Part shown: positions 52,001-64,000 of the stretch, one piece after another
How the letters are laid out: each line of letters starts with the position of its first letter
Numbering within the stretch: the first letter of the stretch is position 1
Assembly (NCBI GenBank): GCA_022036555.1
Contig: CM039126.1
Location: 34,169,228 to 34,233,227 of the forward strand
From: Microstegium vimineum
Lineage: Eukaryota; Streptophyta; Magnoliopsida; Poales; Poaceae
Direction of reading: 5' to 3'
DNA length: 64,000 nt
Position numbers and translations under genes: made by a program
The notes under the pieces: generated by a model
The model's input: the letters and a program-made list of their open reading frames with translations, nothing else
Database searches by the model: none
What the model was told of the DNA's origin: nothing

Positions 52001-54430
52001 CGTGTGGATTGGGAGAAGTAGACCACGACTTCCTTTCTTCTCTTTTGTAGCCCGCTCTATTCGATCCCGTCCTTAACCATGACGATCGGATCAAAGGTCG
52101 GACTATCCCTCCTAGTTGGCGAAGCCATGGTCTATATCATGTTCTTGGAACCATGCGAGTCGACTTGATCGACCGTCAGAAAACCATCTTAACCAAGGAT
52201 GTGATATGGACGGCCTAGCCAACCCCCCTCTCTTTCTCTTGTTCCATTCTCTTTTGCTTGTGCCAATTTTCATGGCGTGCAAGTCGAAGTCTGTGGGACC
52301 AAGTCACAACTCTTACATCTTGCATTGTTATTCATTCTTCTTTAGTTGTGACTTGTGGGGTTTAAGGCTGCAAAGGCCAAACCCTGTTGTGTTGTCTTCC
52401 TCTCTTGCTTGCAATCTTTCGGTTCCTGTCAATTTCCATGACACTCAGATCGAAAGACTACAAGTCGTGGTGTATGTTTAAGTTAAGCGAGGGTCTAGGC
52501 CCCTTTCTCTTGAAAACATATAGGTTGACACTATCAACCCGGGAAGTGTGGCTATTTCGGGGTCATGACTCGAGCTTATGCTTAACAGACAACCACTCGT
52601 GTTTTATTTTGAGCCGAGGAAAGGGGACAACCCCATGAGGGCTAAGTCTTTTGGTGATCTTTTGTCATTAGCCTCTCTACTGTGTCTCGCTGTCTTTTAG
52701 TTTGGATCTTGGTCAAGGATTGATTGTTTTCTTCCTTGTTTGTCGCTCTATCGAGGTAGTTGCATCGAGGGCGATGTTGATCGGACCGGTGATCCATTGG
52801 AGGCAAGAGGCATGAGCAGCAGCAGATGTGGATGATTATGGATCTAAATGAACAGGTGCCACGTCCCATCCAACCTTGTAGAATCCTATTAGACATGCAT
52901 ATACATAGATGCTAGTGCTTTACTTTCTGCAATTAAACTGATAGGTTGCATGGTAGATTGCTTGGAAAGCCTATACCTTGTCGCAACCTTACCCCTGCAC
53001 ACCCGCTGTTAGGATAGACACCCGCTTTACTTACTTTCTACTTCTACTTCGCATTATGTCATTGATGTGATGCTGAGTGGAGGATTGTTTGTGAGTGGCT
53101 AGGCACTGTGTGCCGGTATAATGATAAAAACTGGGGAGATCTTGGCGTGTGTCTTGGGTGTGTTGTGAGGGTCGAGTCGATCGGACAGGATCTAAGACGA
53201 GTCCGGGGGACGAGTCTTGCCGAGGGTGTGACCTGGGCATCCCCACGAGAGGTACCTATGGAGGGTACATGTGTTTTGAGGAGATCCCGGGGCGAGCTCC
53301 GGGATAGAGGTGTTGTGATGGCACGGGGGAGGACCCCAGTTGAGGAGATAACCTGTCTGATCCCACCTAGGACTTGTTTATCGAGTGGACCGGAACCTTG
53401 GGAACTTTCGTACACACCACTCGTCCCTGAATGGGTGGGGTACGGATGTCGATCGGTTTGGGCGTTGCCATTACTGCCAGGTTGTTAGGTGATGAGGCTG
53501 GGTGGTCCCGGTGTTGAGACCCATACCATCCTAGATGCACAGTACCACGGTGGCCAGGTGTTGCGTCTCCCAGTCTTAGTTTGCCGGTGTGCCGGGGAGC
53601 CCCAGGACTGAGTGGCAGGATGGCTTCGTTCGGGATCGGGAGATAGCCCGTTGTCGGCCTTGGTGTTGTACAACATCGATGATGGCGATCTTGTGGGTAC
53701 AGGTGTACACACTCTGCAGAGTTGATCGATCTATATGTATAGCCGTGTCCCCGGATATGGAAATTCCCTTGACCTACGCTTCTCTTGAGTAGTGAGATGA
53801 GTCCTTTCTTCTCTCCCCCTAGGTTTTGCAGGATCCGGCTGTGAGCCGCTCAGACAAGGACGAGAGGGAGTTGTCCTTGTCACCTAGAGAGTCAGAGTGT
53901 GGTGAGATGTGTGTGGATGGGATGGATGTGTGGAAAATGTGTTAAAACTTGGTATACAACTATTACTATTACTACTTGATAATGAACTTGCATAGGAAAA
54001 CTACAGCCAGATATAGATTCTCTTCTCTACCCCTTGCATACCACTTTCCACAAAGCGAATGCAAAAGCATAGGGTGGGAGCCAGTGGCCAGTACAAATCG
54101 TACTGAAAGTTATTTGTCAGGTTTGGATGCCATCTTCGACGATAACAACAAGGACCTAGAGGATTAGGTGGTCTTGTCCTATGCTCAAGATTGCCTATGA
54201 AGGAGGAGCCGTCACCCGCTGGCGCATCACGTCTACTATGATATTGTTTTGCGTGCGTCTTCCGCTAGTATCGTGTTGTAGTAGGGTATGAATCTCTAAG
54301 TTGTAATACTTGTAAACTTGTAATTTATGGTGTATGACTATGGTATCAACTGTATAATAATAATGTGATAGCTTGGTATTCTTGTGACTATCACATTATG
54401 TTGTAATCTGTGGATTTCCCTCGAGGAAAT
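49001..54430 (+). repeat. Long LTR-like repetitive block, no gene
   Basis: 49001-50300 is rich in TTTCAAAA/TTTTGAAA words, like the U3 region of the TGTAACACC LTR (compare 42780-42860). 50300-51400 is GC-rich with CGGCCAG/GCCAGCC words. 51400-54430 is ordinary mixed sequence ending with TTTCCCTCGAGGAAA. The profile suggests a long gypsy LTR whose start is in the gap and whose end is lost at the junction near 54430. Short open frames (e.g. 50258-50485, 53108-53488) show no known domain. Confidence 0.45.
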
Positions 54431-54431
54431 C

Positions 54432-55264
54432 ATGGACTGTTACACCAACCTCAAGAGCCTCCACTACATTCTGAACAACTTCATCAGGGTAACCCTCAAT
54501 CCAAAGGACAATGCTACTAACCTTAATGGCTATATCACTAATGTTCTTGCTCAGTTTCCCAATGGTGAGAGGTTCAGCATTCTCAGGTTCATTTGGGTTG
54601 AGCTTGCTTCTGCCTTGGATGATGCTAGGAGGAGGTTACCATATGCTCCTTATCTTCAGTTCATGATTGAGAGGGTCACTGGGAGGAGGTTTCCCAAGGA
54701 TTGTGAGCACCACCAGCTACTGCTCCACTAGTTCCACCTGCTACAGGTGGTGGCACTTCTCACAGGTAGAGGGACATTCCTGAGGGTTCTCATTCTCGCT
54801 CACATTCACATATCAGATCCAGGAGCGGGAGGAGGATGCAGAAGCTTGGAGAGTGGATCAAGGCCATCTTTACTACATGCACATATCAGGCTAGGATCAC
54901 ATATGAGGAGTAGGTGGCTAACAGAGAGGCTATCAGGGGAGCTAGGGAAGTGGCCGGTCTTCCACTGCTCACACCAGTGGAGGTTCCGCCCATGTTTCCT
55001 AACTTACCTCGTCTGTCAGCTTCTAGTGATGAGGATGATAATGATGATGATGAGATCAGAGAGCAGGGTCAGTGGGACAGTTCTCAGTGGGCTCCTTGTG
55101 ACCGTGTGTATGGAAGAAGGCCTCGTCGTCAGCAGCAGGATGAGGAGGAGATTGCAGGGCCTTCTATAGCTGCACCACCGCCTCACCGCTCATCTCGTCA
55201 GCGCTTCCCACAGACCACACACCGGGCTGGTCGCGCCGTTATCTACAGCGATGATGAGGAGTGA
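54432..55264 (+). pseudogene. 3'-terminal ORF fragment of a SIRE/Maximus-like copia element
   Basis: The first frame (54432-54731) has ILRFIWVELASALDDARRRL followed by PYAPYLQFMIERVTG, wording typical of a conserved plant retroelement ORF. After a frameshift near 54735, a second frame carries GEWIKAIFTTCTYQARITYE, with stops at about 54764 and 54911-54913. It then runs into an acidic, Arg/Pro-rich tail (SSDEDDNDDDEI ... VIYSDDEE) ending at 55264. It is followed by purine-rich tracts and an LTR, the position of the env-like/extra ORF in SIRE/Maximus elements. gag-pol is absent upstream, where an unrelated LTR-like block joins at about 54430. Function unknown. Confidence 0.55.
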
Positions 55265-55299
55265 TTGGTTCCCCTTCTCTTTTCTTCTCTTTTTGGCGC

Positions 55300-55322
55300 T
55301 TGATGCCAAAGGGGGAGAAGTT
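55300..55322 (+). other. Purine-rich tract (PPT-like)
   Basis: GATGCCAAAGGGGGAGAAG just after the ORF stop. A second tract CCAAAAAGGGGGAGATTG at 55882-55899 abuts the LTR. Repeated AAAGGGGGAGA tracts before the 3' LTR are characteristic of SIRE/Maximus copia elements. Confidence 0.6.
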
Positions 55323-55898
55323 TAGGGGGGGTCAAATCTTTTCGTTGCAGTTTGAGCTTCATGTCATATCCGTTGAGAGTTAGATTATTAGCTTGTGAGG
55401 TTGAGTGCCACCGCAAAACTCTATTTTATGTAATAAGGCACTAGTTTTACTCTATTTATGTTGGATATGGCATGTATTTATGGATTTTGTTTTGGCTTGT
55501 CATATTTCTGTGTCTGAGTTGCTTTAGACAATTAGACCTGTTGTTTCCTGTGTATAAACCCTGCTATTACCTGACTGATGTAGCCAGGGCGGCAGTGCCG
55601 CCCCCTACTAAAATAGCCAGGGTTGAGTGCTTTTATTTGATATAAACTGTCATATGCATCACGTCTTATCCTGTGACACATATTTTGAGTACCCCACAAC
55701 AAAGCATGGATGTAGGGGGAGGCCCCAAATCACTTTGCATATGTGAAAATTGGTTTCTAATACCAAATTGAGAATTCAAATCTCAAATTCACATATTCAG
55801 GGGCAGTTCTCAACGTCCATGATTGCAAATCTCAGATTATTGATTATTCGTTTGTAAGCTTGAATTGGGTTTTCATCAATCACCAAAAAGGGGGAGAT

Positions 55899-57098
55899 TG
55901 AAAGTACAATCAAGCCCTAAGTGGGTTTTGGTGTTGATGACCGTTTAATTCAAGATCTAATGAGATTCATTGAGATGACAAGCAGGTAATAACAAAAAGA
56001 GGAAGATATAGAGAAGGTGGAGGCACCCCAATTCTTATGATGGCTTCTCTACTCATCAAAGGTTTAAATTCATTTATGGTTTGAATTTGAGTATAGGTAT
56101 GTCGTACTATTAAGGAGAATTCTAGTGCTGTTTGGTTAGATGTGAATCACATGCTCAAATCTCTATCTCAGACATGCACTTAGCTAGCTCAATGTCCAGT
56201 CCAAATTCTAGATCCAGCAGACACACTGAGCTAGGGTGGCCGTGCCGCCCATTAAAGGGCAGCAGTGCCGCCCCCTATTTCCAGCAGTTTTCCTTGACTA
56301 TAAATACCTGCTGGAACGGTCTCCACCTCACCAGTTCAGTACCCCGTCGTCTTCCTCCAAATCTGACCATTTGAAACAGAGCTCTCTCTCCCTCTCTCTC
56401 ACTCCATTGTTGACCTTCACCCTCAGAGCAATCCCACACTTCCAAACATAGATTCTTGAGGGAAAAGGCAGCAAAACACTCCTAGAGAGAGGATCTACTA
56501 CTTCCCAAAGTCTAAGAGCTTGTGGTTCTCATTTGGCCGGCGATGCTAGGGTTTGTTACCCTTGGAGCTTGCTCCTAGCCGGCTAGGCGTCGCCCTAGAG
56601 CTTGCCCCTCGCTTGTGGCAGCCTAGGGAGGTTTGTAATCGTTGTGTGAAGCTAAGAAATTACCCCTCATCTTAAGGATTCACTTCCTTGACTTGAGACT
56701 GAGTGGGAGTTGCAAAGCTCCTAGCCTTTGTGGCACCTCAACAACGTGGACTTAGGCAAGCCTTGGTGGCAACCTGAACTACGGGATAAATCCTTGTGTC
56801 TTGTGTGTTGGTCCCCTAGGGTTTATTTCTTGCAATATATCTTGTGCTAGGGTTTGTGTTGGTGATTCGAAGAAAAGAAGCATATCTGTGGTAACCAGTC
56901 TTTGATCTGGTTCTTATGTTGATTTTGCAGGGAAGGACTCATCTTGGTGCATAGTATCTCTCTGCCAAACCTCGTCTCATTCTGCTTAATTTTTATAGGC
57001 CGGCAGTGCCGCCCTGGCATTTGACTTCTGTTTGAGTTGAATTTTTACAGGCCTATTCACCCCCCCTCTAGGCTATTTACCCTTCCAGAGATCCTACA
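55899..57098 (+). repeat. 3' LTR of the SIRE/Maximus-like copia element
   Basis: Starts TGAAAGTACAATCAAGCC right after the purine tract. It ends with CCTATTCACCCCCCCTCTAGGC and a terminal CCTACA. It contains a TATA-like CTATAAATACC near 56299. No 5' LTR partner is found in the window. Confidence 0.65.
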
Positions 57099-58009
57099 CA
57101 TGTTGCAAGCCGGTGGTGCTTGTTACTCTTGGAGGTTGCCACCTCCTAGATGGCTTGGTGACTTGTGGCTCCGTCGAAGCCCGCAAGAAGCTTGTGCGGC
57201 ACTCCGGAGAAGTGCTTTGTGAGGGGCATTGTGCTCGCCCCGCGGGAGATCGCGAAGAGCAACTCTAGTTGAAGGTATCATTGAGTGCCCTCATCTTGTG
57301 TTGGTTAGGCGGCAACCCTTGAGGGGGTTAGGCGAGTGAGGTCCGTAAAAATTCGTAAACCTCCAAGTGAGTGAGCCGATACAACGGGGACTAGCTTGGT
57401 GGCAACCAAGTGAACCTCGGGAGAAAAATTACCGTGTCAACCTTGTGTACATCTTCTCGGTGGTTTGCATTCTCCAAATCACTAGCTTGTATTTACTTTC
57501 ATAGACTTGTGCTAGTGGTTTCTTTGTTGCTCTTGTAACTAGTTTAGCTTGTGTAGCTTGCCTAGTTACCTTCTAGCTTGTGTAGCATAGAAGTAGCTCT
57601 TGAGTGGCTAATTGGCTTATGTAGCCTTGTTACTCACATTGCTTAGTTTGTGTAGCTAAGTAAGTTGAGCTCTCTAGTTGACTTGTGTAGTCTTGCTAGA
57701 GAGCATTGCTAGTGAGCTTAGGTGCTTTGTGCTTTGCTTACTAGTATGTATAGGAGCTCCCGGTTTGCTTAGAGTACTAGATGCTTAGGTTTGTGTGACC
57801 TTGCAACCTAGACTTGTTTAGGTGAGCTTCCTAGCCCAGCACCTTAGTTAGTATAATAGACATACTTTGCTAGGTGCTAAAGTTATAGATAGAGGGGTGT
57901 AGTCTTAGCTAGACCGATAGTTTTAATTCCGCATTTTTTCGGTTAGCCATTGCGCTTAAGTTTTAAAAAGGACTATTCACCCCCTCTAGTCCGCCATCTC
58001 GACCCTACA
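57099..58009 (+). repeat. 3' part of a second SIRE-like LTR
   Basis: Ends GGACTATTCACCCCCTCTAGTCC...CGACCCTACA, the same terminal formula as the preceding LTR but clearly diverged. Its interior has long runs of GCTTGTGTAGC words. The 5' half is missing; the neighbouring element may have inserted into it or recombined with it. Confidence 0.55.
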
Positions 58010-58440
58010 CTTGTCCTAGGGCTGCGGCGGCCGGCTGGGGCTGGCCGGTAGCTCCGGTGGCCCAGCCTCCGGGATCCCTATCCGGCTGTCCTGGTGCGCG
58101 CGCGGAGAGCGGGATCGGAGGGCCGGAGGGCCAGAGGGGCGAAGGCTCGGAACAGAGGGTAGGAGGGGTGACGCCGCCGTTCATTAGCGTCCAGCTCCGG
58201 AGTAGGCGAGCAACCGAGCAGTTGCAGCGAGCGGAGGCTGGGCGCGATGCACATCGCGGAGAGGAAATGTGGCGGTTGCGCTTTGCAAGAAGTGAAAGAT
58301 ATGATGCATTGTTTTGGCAGCGACCTAACTTCTGCCGCTGGTGGGTTGTGCTAGGCTGTCTGTTAAATTTTTTTCAGGCAACGTGGGGGGCTGCAGGCCC
58401 CCAGCCTCCCATGTACGTCCGACAATGGTCTCAACAAGCA
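58010..58440. other. GC-rich stretch without a supported gene
   Basis: The 134-residue open frame at 58057-58461 is Gly/Arg-rich with no recognised domain. It is most likely fortuitous in GC-rich repeat sequence. Confidence 0.4.
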
Positions 58441-61385
58441 TGGGCAATAAAGACATGCTAACAAAATAAATATCCCAAAACAAAGCATAGGTACAAAGTA
58501 ACCAGAAACAAGTCTCGCCACTAGACATCTAACAAATCCCAATGTCACATGCTTAGTTGGGTACAGACACGACCTAACTCGAACGCTGCTTCGAGATTCA
58601 AATCTGGATCTTTCTGTACAATAAAGCAAGGGTGACAACAAATCCAACCTAACCCTACGAAATAGAATATCAGTATATGTGTATGAATAAATCAAAGATT
58701 AGGTTTGGTTGATTTGCATAAAGCTATTTTTTGATACATGCAGTTTCAGTTTATAAATCTTTTTGCAAAAGACATTTTCCATATATATATATATATATGA
58801 GTATTTTCTTAAAAAAGGGGTTTTCATAATTTTAAATTTTGTTGAACGCTCTGTTCCCACAACACATGGCCGATAGACATTTATTTCTAAAATCATAGTC
58901 ACTCATGTTTTCACCCATCCCAACCCATCTGGTTGTTGAAACCAAACCGTAACTCATCCGAGACCACGGACATGGCTACCAAGATAGATTTTACATTCTG
59001 CAAAGGTTGTACACTTTCACCACATGTAGGATAATAACTTAACACCTTAGTGCAAGCATAGATCCATTAAAGTCATTACCCTCCATAGCTAAGTATTGGC
59101 ACTCACCACAAGAACTAAGCCACCATTTCATAATACAACAATAATTAACGGAGCTCTTTACATTTCATATAATTCACCATTTCCACATATATCTCTTAGT
59201 GTCCCATTACACACATGCCTCCAGGTGATTGTCATACCAACTAGAGAGATTTAGACTAAGCCTTACCGCATACAGGGTTGAGTGGTTGTACGATAAATGA
59301 GTTAGGCAAGATGAATCATCAACTCAGTCTCAATTTGTTTATTAACCCTTTCACACATCTCATAATTTATTCTCACAACTCCGTAGTTTTTCTTTTCAAA
59401 TCATTGTATTTGAGAAAACATTATGATAAGTATCAAGTCCTAAGCATACTAAATAATAGTATGTCATAATATTCATTCCTAAATTTGAGTAAGATATTAT
59501 CAAGTTATATCAAGTCAAGGATGGCTATTCAAACGGGTTTAGCTAAGCAGCAAAAATATCTCGTACTTATATCGTGCAATTTTTAAAATGACTTTTATGG
59601 GTTGTGTTTAAAAATATGATCAACATGCATCATGGGGGATTAGGTTGGACTTGCCTCCGTCGGCATCCTCAGAAAACTCCTGCTGGCAGTCTGAGTCCTC
59701 GGGTACAGCCTCGAACTCATGGTACTGGTCTCCAACATCCTCGTTCTCTGGCTCGTTCACTCCATCAGCTAACACAACAAGCAGAACAAACAAACAAGCA
59801 TAAGTAAATATTCACATACATTCAAATGAGCTCTAAAAATTATAAAATTTATATGGGATGTAGAGTTTGATTTTAGATGGATTTAGAAAAAGAAATTGAT
59901 CAAATCAGATTTGGCATTTGGTTGTGCAAAGTGATCATATTTTAATCACACAGCGTGATTAGGAAATATTCTTTGATTCTCACGTGGTGTGTGCTTTGCA
60001 TGGTACTTTTGCATGTGTACTATTTGGTGGAGTTGATATGTCTTACATGCATGCATGTATGAGAAGGGAGAGAGAGGATAACATATGATTCTAATAAGAT
60101 AATCACCTTACTCTGTAAGAAAGATTAATCTTAGTATGTGTGTTGCTTGTGGACAGAACAACAGAGCTGAGAGTGTGTGTGAGAGAGATGCGGCTATGAA
60201 GGGTGGAGAAATTAGTTGTGCGGGATAATATGGTAGAAGAGGGTGCTCGTTGCCGCGTTTTATAGGGTGAAGGGGGTTGCTGTGCCACTGATGTTCAACT
60301 ATTTGCATTCACTAATATTGTTGTGGTCAGACACCTGAGTGGTGGAGTGATAGGACATCGCCTCTGCTACATGCAAAGAATGGTGCATGCCGCATGCAAA
60401 TGGACGGTGCATGGTTGGTGGCTACTTAGTGTTGCATGCAGAGGACAGCGAATGTTGCATGCAAAGAATAGTGTATGGTCAGTGACTAATTACAGAGACG
60501 ATGTGACATGCAAATTGATGTTGTATGTCGCATGCAAATGGACGGTGAATGTTGCATGCAAAGAATAGTGTATGGTGGCTAATTATGTTGCATGCCAGGA
60601 ACATTGCAACATGCAGATAGACAGTGCATGCCGCATGCACGTGAATATAAATGCAATAACATGGTCGGTGGATGGTTAGTGTTGCATCCAAGGGAGTGAA
60701 TTTTGCATGCAAATAGATGGTGAATGTTGCATGCAAAGGACAATGCATGGTCACAATGCATGCAAGTACAGTGGTACGGTTGATGCCTAATTAGCACAGG
60801 ACAATGCATGGTCACAATGCATGCAAGTACAGTGGTATGGTTGATGCCTAATTAGCACGGTGAATGAAATGAGATGTTGTTGTGTGTATGCATGCATGTT
60901 GCGTGTCTGATGCATGCTTGGCTACTTGTGTAATAAATTTACATACGGAGAGTAGTACATGCTTCTATTGCGTGTTGTCATATAAATATTTTTTTCCTTG
61001 TCTTATTTATTGAGTGCATGCGGTGTGTTGTCGATATGCATGAAGAAAGGAGAGGGCGTGGGAGATGGGTCTTATGGTGCAAATGACAAGGCGAGGTTGT
61101 GGAGGTCCGGGCGTGGGTGCGCTGTGACGGTGATGGTGGCGGGGTCGGCGCATGCGCTGTGCGTAGATGCTTCCAGGCGAGGCGAGCGGAGAGGAGGAGA
61201 GGTGGGGGACGGCTAGTGATATTCATGCTCTGATGCGTGATATATAATTGGGACGAGGGAAGAAACAGATGTATGAATTAGATTTGGGTAGGACTGAGAT
61301 TTTAGACAGAGCACAGATGACTTCAGTTTTCAAAATAGATTTTGAAAATATTTTGAATCAATAGTTAAATTTTTGGGATGTTACA
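58440..61385 (-). repeat. Minus-strand long LTR, TGTAACATCCC type
   Basis: On the minus strand it begins TGTAACATCCC at 61385, with a TATA box CTATAAAACG at 60256-60265. The segment 58900-59040 (CATGGCTACCAAGATAGATTT, TACATTCTGCA) matches in kind the region near 39840 of the 39297-43047 LTR. It is thus a diverged relative of that LTR class. The left boundary is uncertain and no duplication was identified. Confidence 0.55.
60320..60900. repeat. TGCATGCA-rich repeat cluster
   Basis: About twenty GCATGCA, TGCATGC or ATGCATG words occur within irregular repeats of the kind GAATGTTGCATGCAAAG. It includes an exact-style tandem duplication with a 61-base period (60737-60797 and 60798-60858, one C/T difference noted). 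It lies in the U3 part of the minus-strand LTR. Confidence 0.85.
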
Positions 61386-61545
61386 ATTTTCTAATTTTCT
61401 AGTAATTCTGATCTAGTCATACCCCCTAAGTTCACAAATAATTAAGTTCCCTTTCTCAAGCACAGAGTAAGAATTAACTAATGTATGAATGAAACACCAG
61501 ATATTCTTCTATTAACATACCTCAAGTATGTCTAAAACCCACGAA

Positions 61546-61673
61546 GGCCTTGTTTGGATGTGCATGTATCTCCTTCAAACCATATGGTTTAGAGTGGATT
61601 GGAATGCATATTAGTTCAAATACACTCCAATACATGTAGTTTGAGGGAGATACATATGTATCCAAACAAGGCC
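61546..61673. mobile_element. 128-bp foldback MITE
   Basis: The left end GGCCTTGTTTGGATGTGCATG and right end (inverse of GGCCTTGTTTGGATACATATG) are nearly perfect inverted repeats. The inner parts also pair (TCTCC/GGAGA, ATTGGA/TCCAAT). 3-bp direct repeats GAA flank it at 61543-61545 and 61674-61676. Confidence 0.82.
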
Positions 61674-61676
61674 GAA

Positions 61677-63754
61677 AGGTGTGTTCCACCTTGGCGAGAG
61701 TTGGCATGAACGACAAAAACATAAGAAAATGGTAAGGTGTGCATGCCTAGCCGACTAGTTGTATTGTACACTAAGAGATGGCTAGGGTAAGTTCACATTA
61801 TAAAATTTTAAGCAGGTATATGAATGCTTATAGACCAAACACACATATGGACTTGAGCGGATGGAAAAATACAAACAAAGCTTCAAACAAAATATAGAGA
61901 AGACTTGCCTCCACATCAGTTTAAATCAATGGACCTGAGCATTCTAGAGGAGGTAAATAACCATTCATATTGGCATAACGTGTTAATCCTCTTATATCAA
62001 TCAACAAGTGTTTGATTTCGCCGCATAAGGTTTCTGTGGATTAAACATAGAAGTGGCGAAAGGTCTGTACAAAAGTGTATGGTTTCATGTCTGAAACCAT
62101 GAAGGTATGAATGTATGATCTTGCTGAAGAACTTCGTCAATCTACGTACTGAGACATATCTCCTGCTTCTTCTCAGTCTCACCGACAATAATTTCCTAAC
62201 GCATCACCAATAGATGTCTCTTATCCGTAATGGCCGGGTTGATCCCATCATTTCAATTCATATTGTTCTTTTATGTTACTTCTGATTCAGTTTGCGAAGA
62301 ATATTTGTGAAGCACCAAAACAGCAATCCAATGGGGTGAATCGGAGCCTCAAATTTCTCGCGAAAAATTCGGACCACTCTTCCCAAAATCAAATCCAATA
62401 GGCAACCACAGATACCAGAATGATCACGACCGTATACAAATGGTTGATACCCTTGGTGATGACCAAGAAATACAACGAATCCAACCGAGAGCCAAGAAAC
62501 ACACGCAAAGGTTCACGCCGAACCAAAACTCTGAGAGGAGAGCTCTCAACTCCTATTGATAAGAAGAGAAAGTCTCAACCAAGACACTTAGGTCAACTAG
62601 TAACACAAAGTGCTTAGAAACGTCCGCTGCAATGATACTAAACCAATGCAACAAGCGGAACTCAATTCGGAGTCCGGACGAGCAAGAAACGAGCAAAACA
62701 ACGATCTGCCAAAATTGACATGCCCCGTGGCACTGGACGCGTTTGGTGCAGCAAGTCCGGTGCTCTTTACAGCGACCGGATGCTGGACCACTGGAACAAC
62801 GCATCCAGTCCAGCGTGTCCGGTGTTGCTGCTGCGCGGAACAACTGACCGGACGCGTCCGGTCGATGAAGGCGCGTTCGGTGTCCCCGAAAATAATACGA
62901 ATCGCAAAAAACAATCATCGGATCTCTTCCGTTTCAACTCCAATTAATCTGAAATTTCATGAGAAGGCTCTCAAGAAATTTGAATCTACTATATGAAGAC
63001 CATAGCCTTTTGTCCCTCACAAATTTTGGAGTCAATGAAAAACCGAGAGAACGAGTAGAAACGAATAGAGACATAAAAAACTCCCGATCTGTGTGCTCAC
63101 CCCAAACCAAGTTAATTGCTTCAGTGGAAAGCTTCACAAGGGTTCATAGCACACTCTCCAATAAACGGTTTAAGAAAAGATCAAGTATAAAGAGAGATCG
63201 AGCGAAAATCATGGACGGAAAAAAACCCAGAAATGTGAACATGGACACAATCAATTCACGAATCGATGCCACCATGGTATGAGGAGGGAAGGGTCTTCAT
63301 TCCTGATCAACTGGTTCAAGTTTACACAAATGATTCACTAAATCATTTGCGGACTTGAAGCAGGAAAGCTAGAGAGAGACCCTAAAGAGGTTGGAGGAAG
63401 AAGATGGAAAATAGTGAGGATACGCTGGACTAGACGCCATATCAATGAATATCAACCGGCCATCATACATTAAGACTGAGATTGTCAGGGATTGAAAATA
63501 GAGGGAGAGAGTGAATGAGAGCCCATTTCATTCCTCTTTAGAATGAGGCCGTTGTAGCAAACTCTACGCCGAAGCGCCAAACATTAACATAAGAAAGGTT
63601 GACCGAAAATCATGGCACGCAGCACAACCGGCCTTGCAAACGGGCGTGCTCATCCTTAGCCATTCATCCTAGTTCTCGAGTCCGACACGCGCAGAGAGAG
63701 GATGGATCATGGCGAAGGAGTGGGATCGGGTACACTTATGGGGCAGGACGAGGT
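61677..63754. other. Non-genic repetitive sequence with GTCCGG words
   Basis: No protein-family signal in the open frames at 62420-63282. 62750-62880 has several GTCCGGTG/GACCGGA words and the perfect 18-base palindrome GACCGGACGCGTCCGGTC at 62846-62863. Such wording is familiar from grass copia LTRs, so this is probably LTR sequence on the minus strand; ends were not found. Confidence 0.4.
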
Positions 63755-64000
63755 GGACGTAGGGATGAAAACGGGACGAATATTTATTCGACCGTCCGTC
63801 CGAATTCGTTTAGAGGAGTTTAGACCTGTCTGTATCCGAGTCCGAAGATTAATATTCGATACCGTATCCGTATCCGAATAATAAAATCAGTATATTTATG
63901 ATGTCGATATCTAATCGTATCCTATTCGACATTTCTGCTACTATTCGTATTCGAATCCGAATCCAAACATAAATATGAAAACAAATACAATATCAGCGAT
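63755..64000. mobile_element. Left part of a hAT-like element running off the window
   Basis: TAGGGATGAAAACGGGACGAA followed by repeated TATCCGTATCCGAATA/ATTCGTATTCGAATCC words is typical of the terminal region of a common grass hAT-type MITE. The right terminus is outside the window, so it cannot be confirmed. Confidence 0.45.

Noticed and set aside
53108..53488. 126-residue open frame
   Set aside because: No recognised domain and lies in LTR-like sequence; the opposite strand is equally open.
62553..63282. Overlapping open frames of 105-128 residues on both strands
   Set aside because: No domain; repetitive GTCCGG-rich context suggests LTR sequence.

Overview
This window is nuclear DNA of a grass, most likely a panicoid or Andropogoneae-type genome (sorghum, sugarcane or Miscanthus kind). 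The evidence is GC-rich intronless RING-finger genes set among nested Ty3/gypsy (Tat, Athila and very-long-LTR types), Ty1/copia (SIRE/Maximus-like), CACTA and Stowaway elements. No bacterial, organellar or viral gene is visible. A 100-N assembly gap lies at 48901-49000.

Host genes: the only convincing host genes are three co-oriented RING-H2 genes of the ATL E3 ubiquitin-ligase type, at 252-743, 31563-32189 and 37205-37883. The second and third are recent tandem paralogues that share a 27-bp identical upstream block. The third carries a one-base frameshift between its membrane segment and its RING domain.

0-3.4 kb: ATL-like gene 1, a small inverted-repeat element, a complete solo LTR (1540-2701, target-site duplication CACAC) with bZIP-type sites, and AT-rich degenerate repeats.

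3.4-31.2 kb: a nest at least four deep. A 3.4-kb-class LTR (3404-31184, 3' end lost) was entered by a Tat-lineage gypsy element (3797-27598, TSD CCCGC). That element carries a decayed gag-pol with an extra RNase H and a long antisense gene. It was entered by a minus-strand Athila-like element (12196-25971). The Athila-like element holds a solo LTR (12418-13450, TSD GTTAT) and an autonomous-type CACTA element (16590-23601, TSD CCT) with a decayed TNP2 transposase and a Ulp1-like peptidase exon pair. A foldback CACTA MITE and another solo LTR (30030-30546, TSD GGTGG) sit in the 3' part of the outermost LTR.

31.2-39.3 kb: ATL-like genes 2 and 3. They are separated by two MITE/CACTA elements and a solo LTR (34888-36300) with a 46-bp hairpin-bearing tandem repeat.

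39.3-64 kb: no host gene seen. It holds a minus-strand solo LTR (39297-43047, TSD ACGCT) of the same family as the outermost 3404 LTR, the 5' end of an Athila-type element running into the gap, a long LTR-like block after the gap, a SIRE/Maximus-like 3' end with two LTRs, a further minus-strand long LTR containing a TGCATGCA-rich repeat cluster, and unclassified repeats. The overall story is a small RING-gene cluster pulled apart by layered transposon insertions. I saw no clearly undescribed biological system; the best leads are listed as findings.
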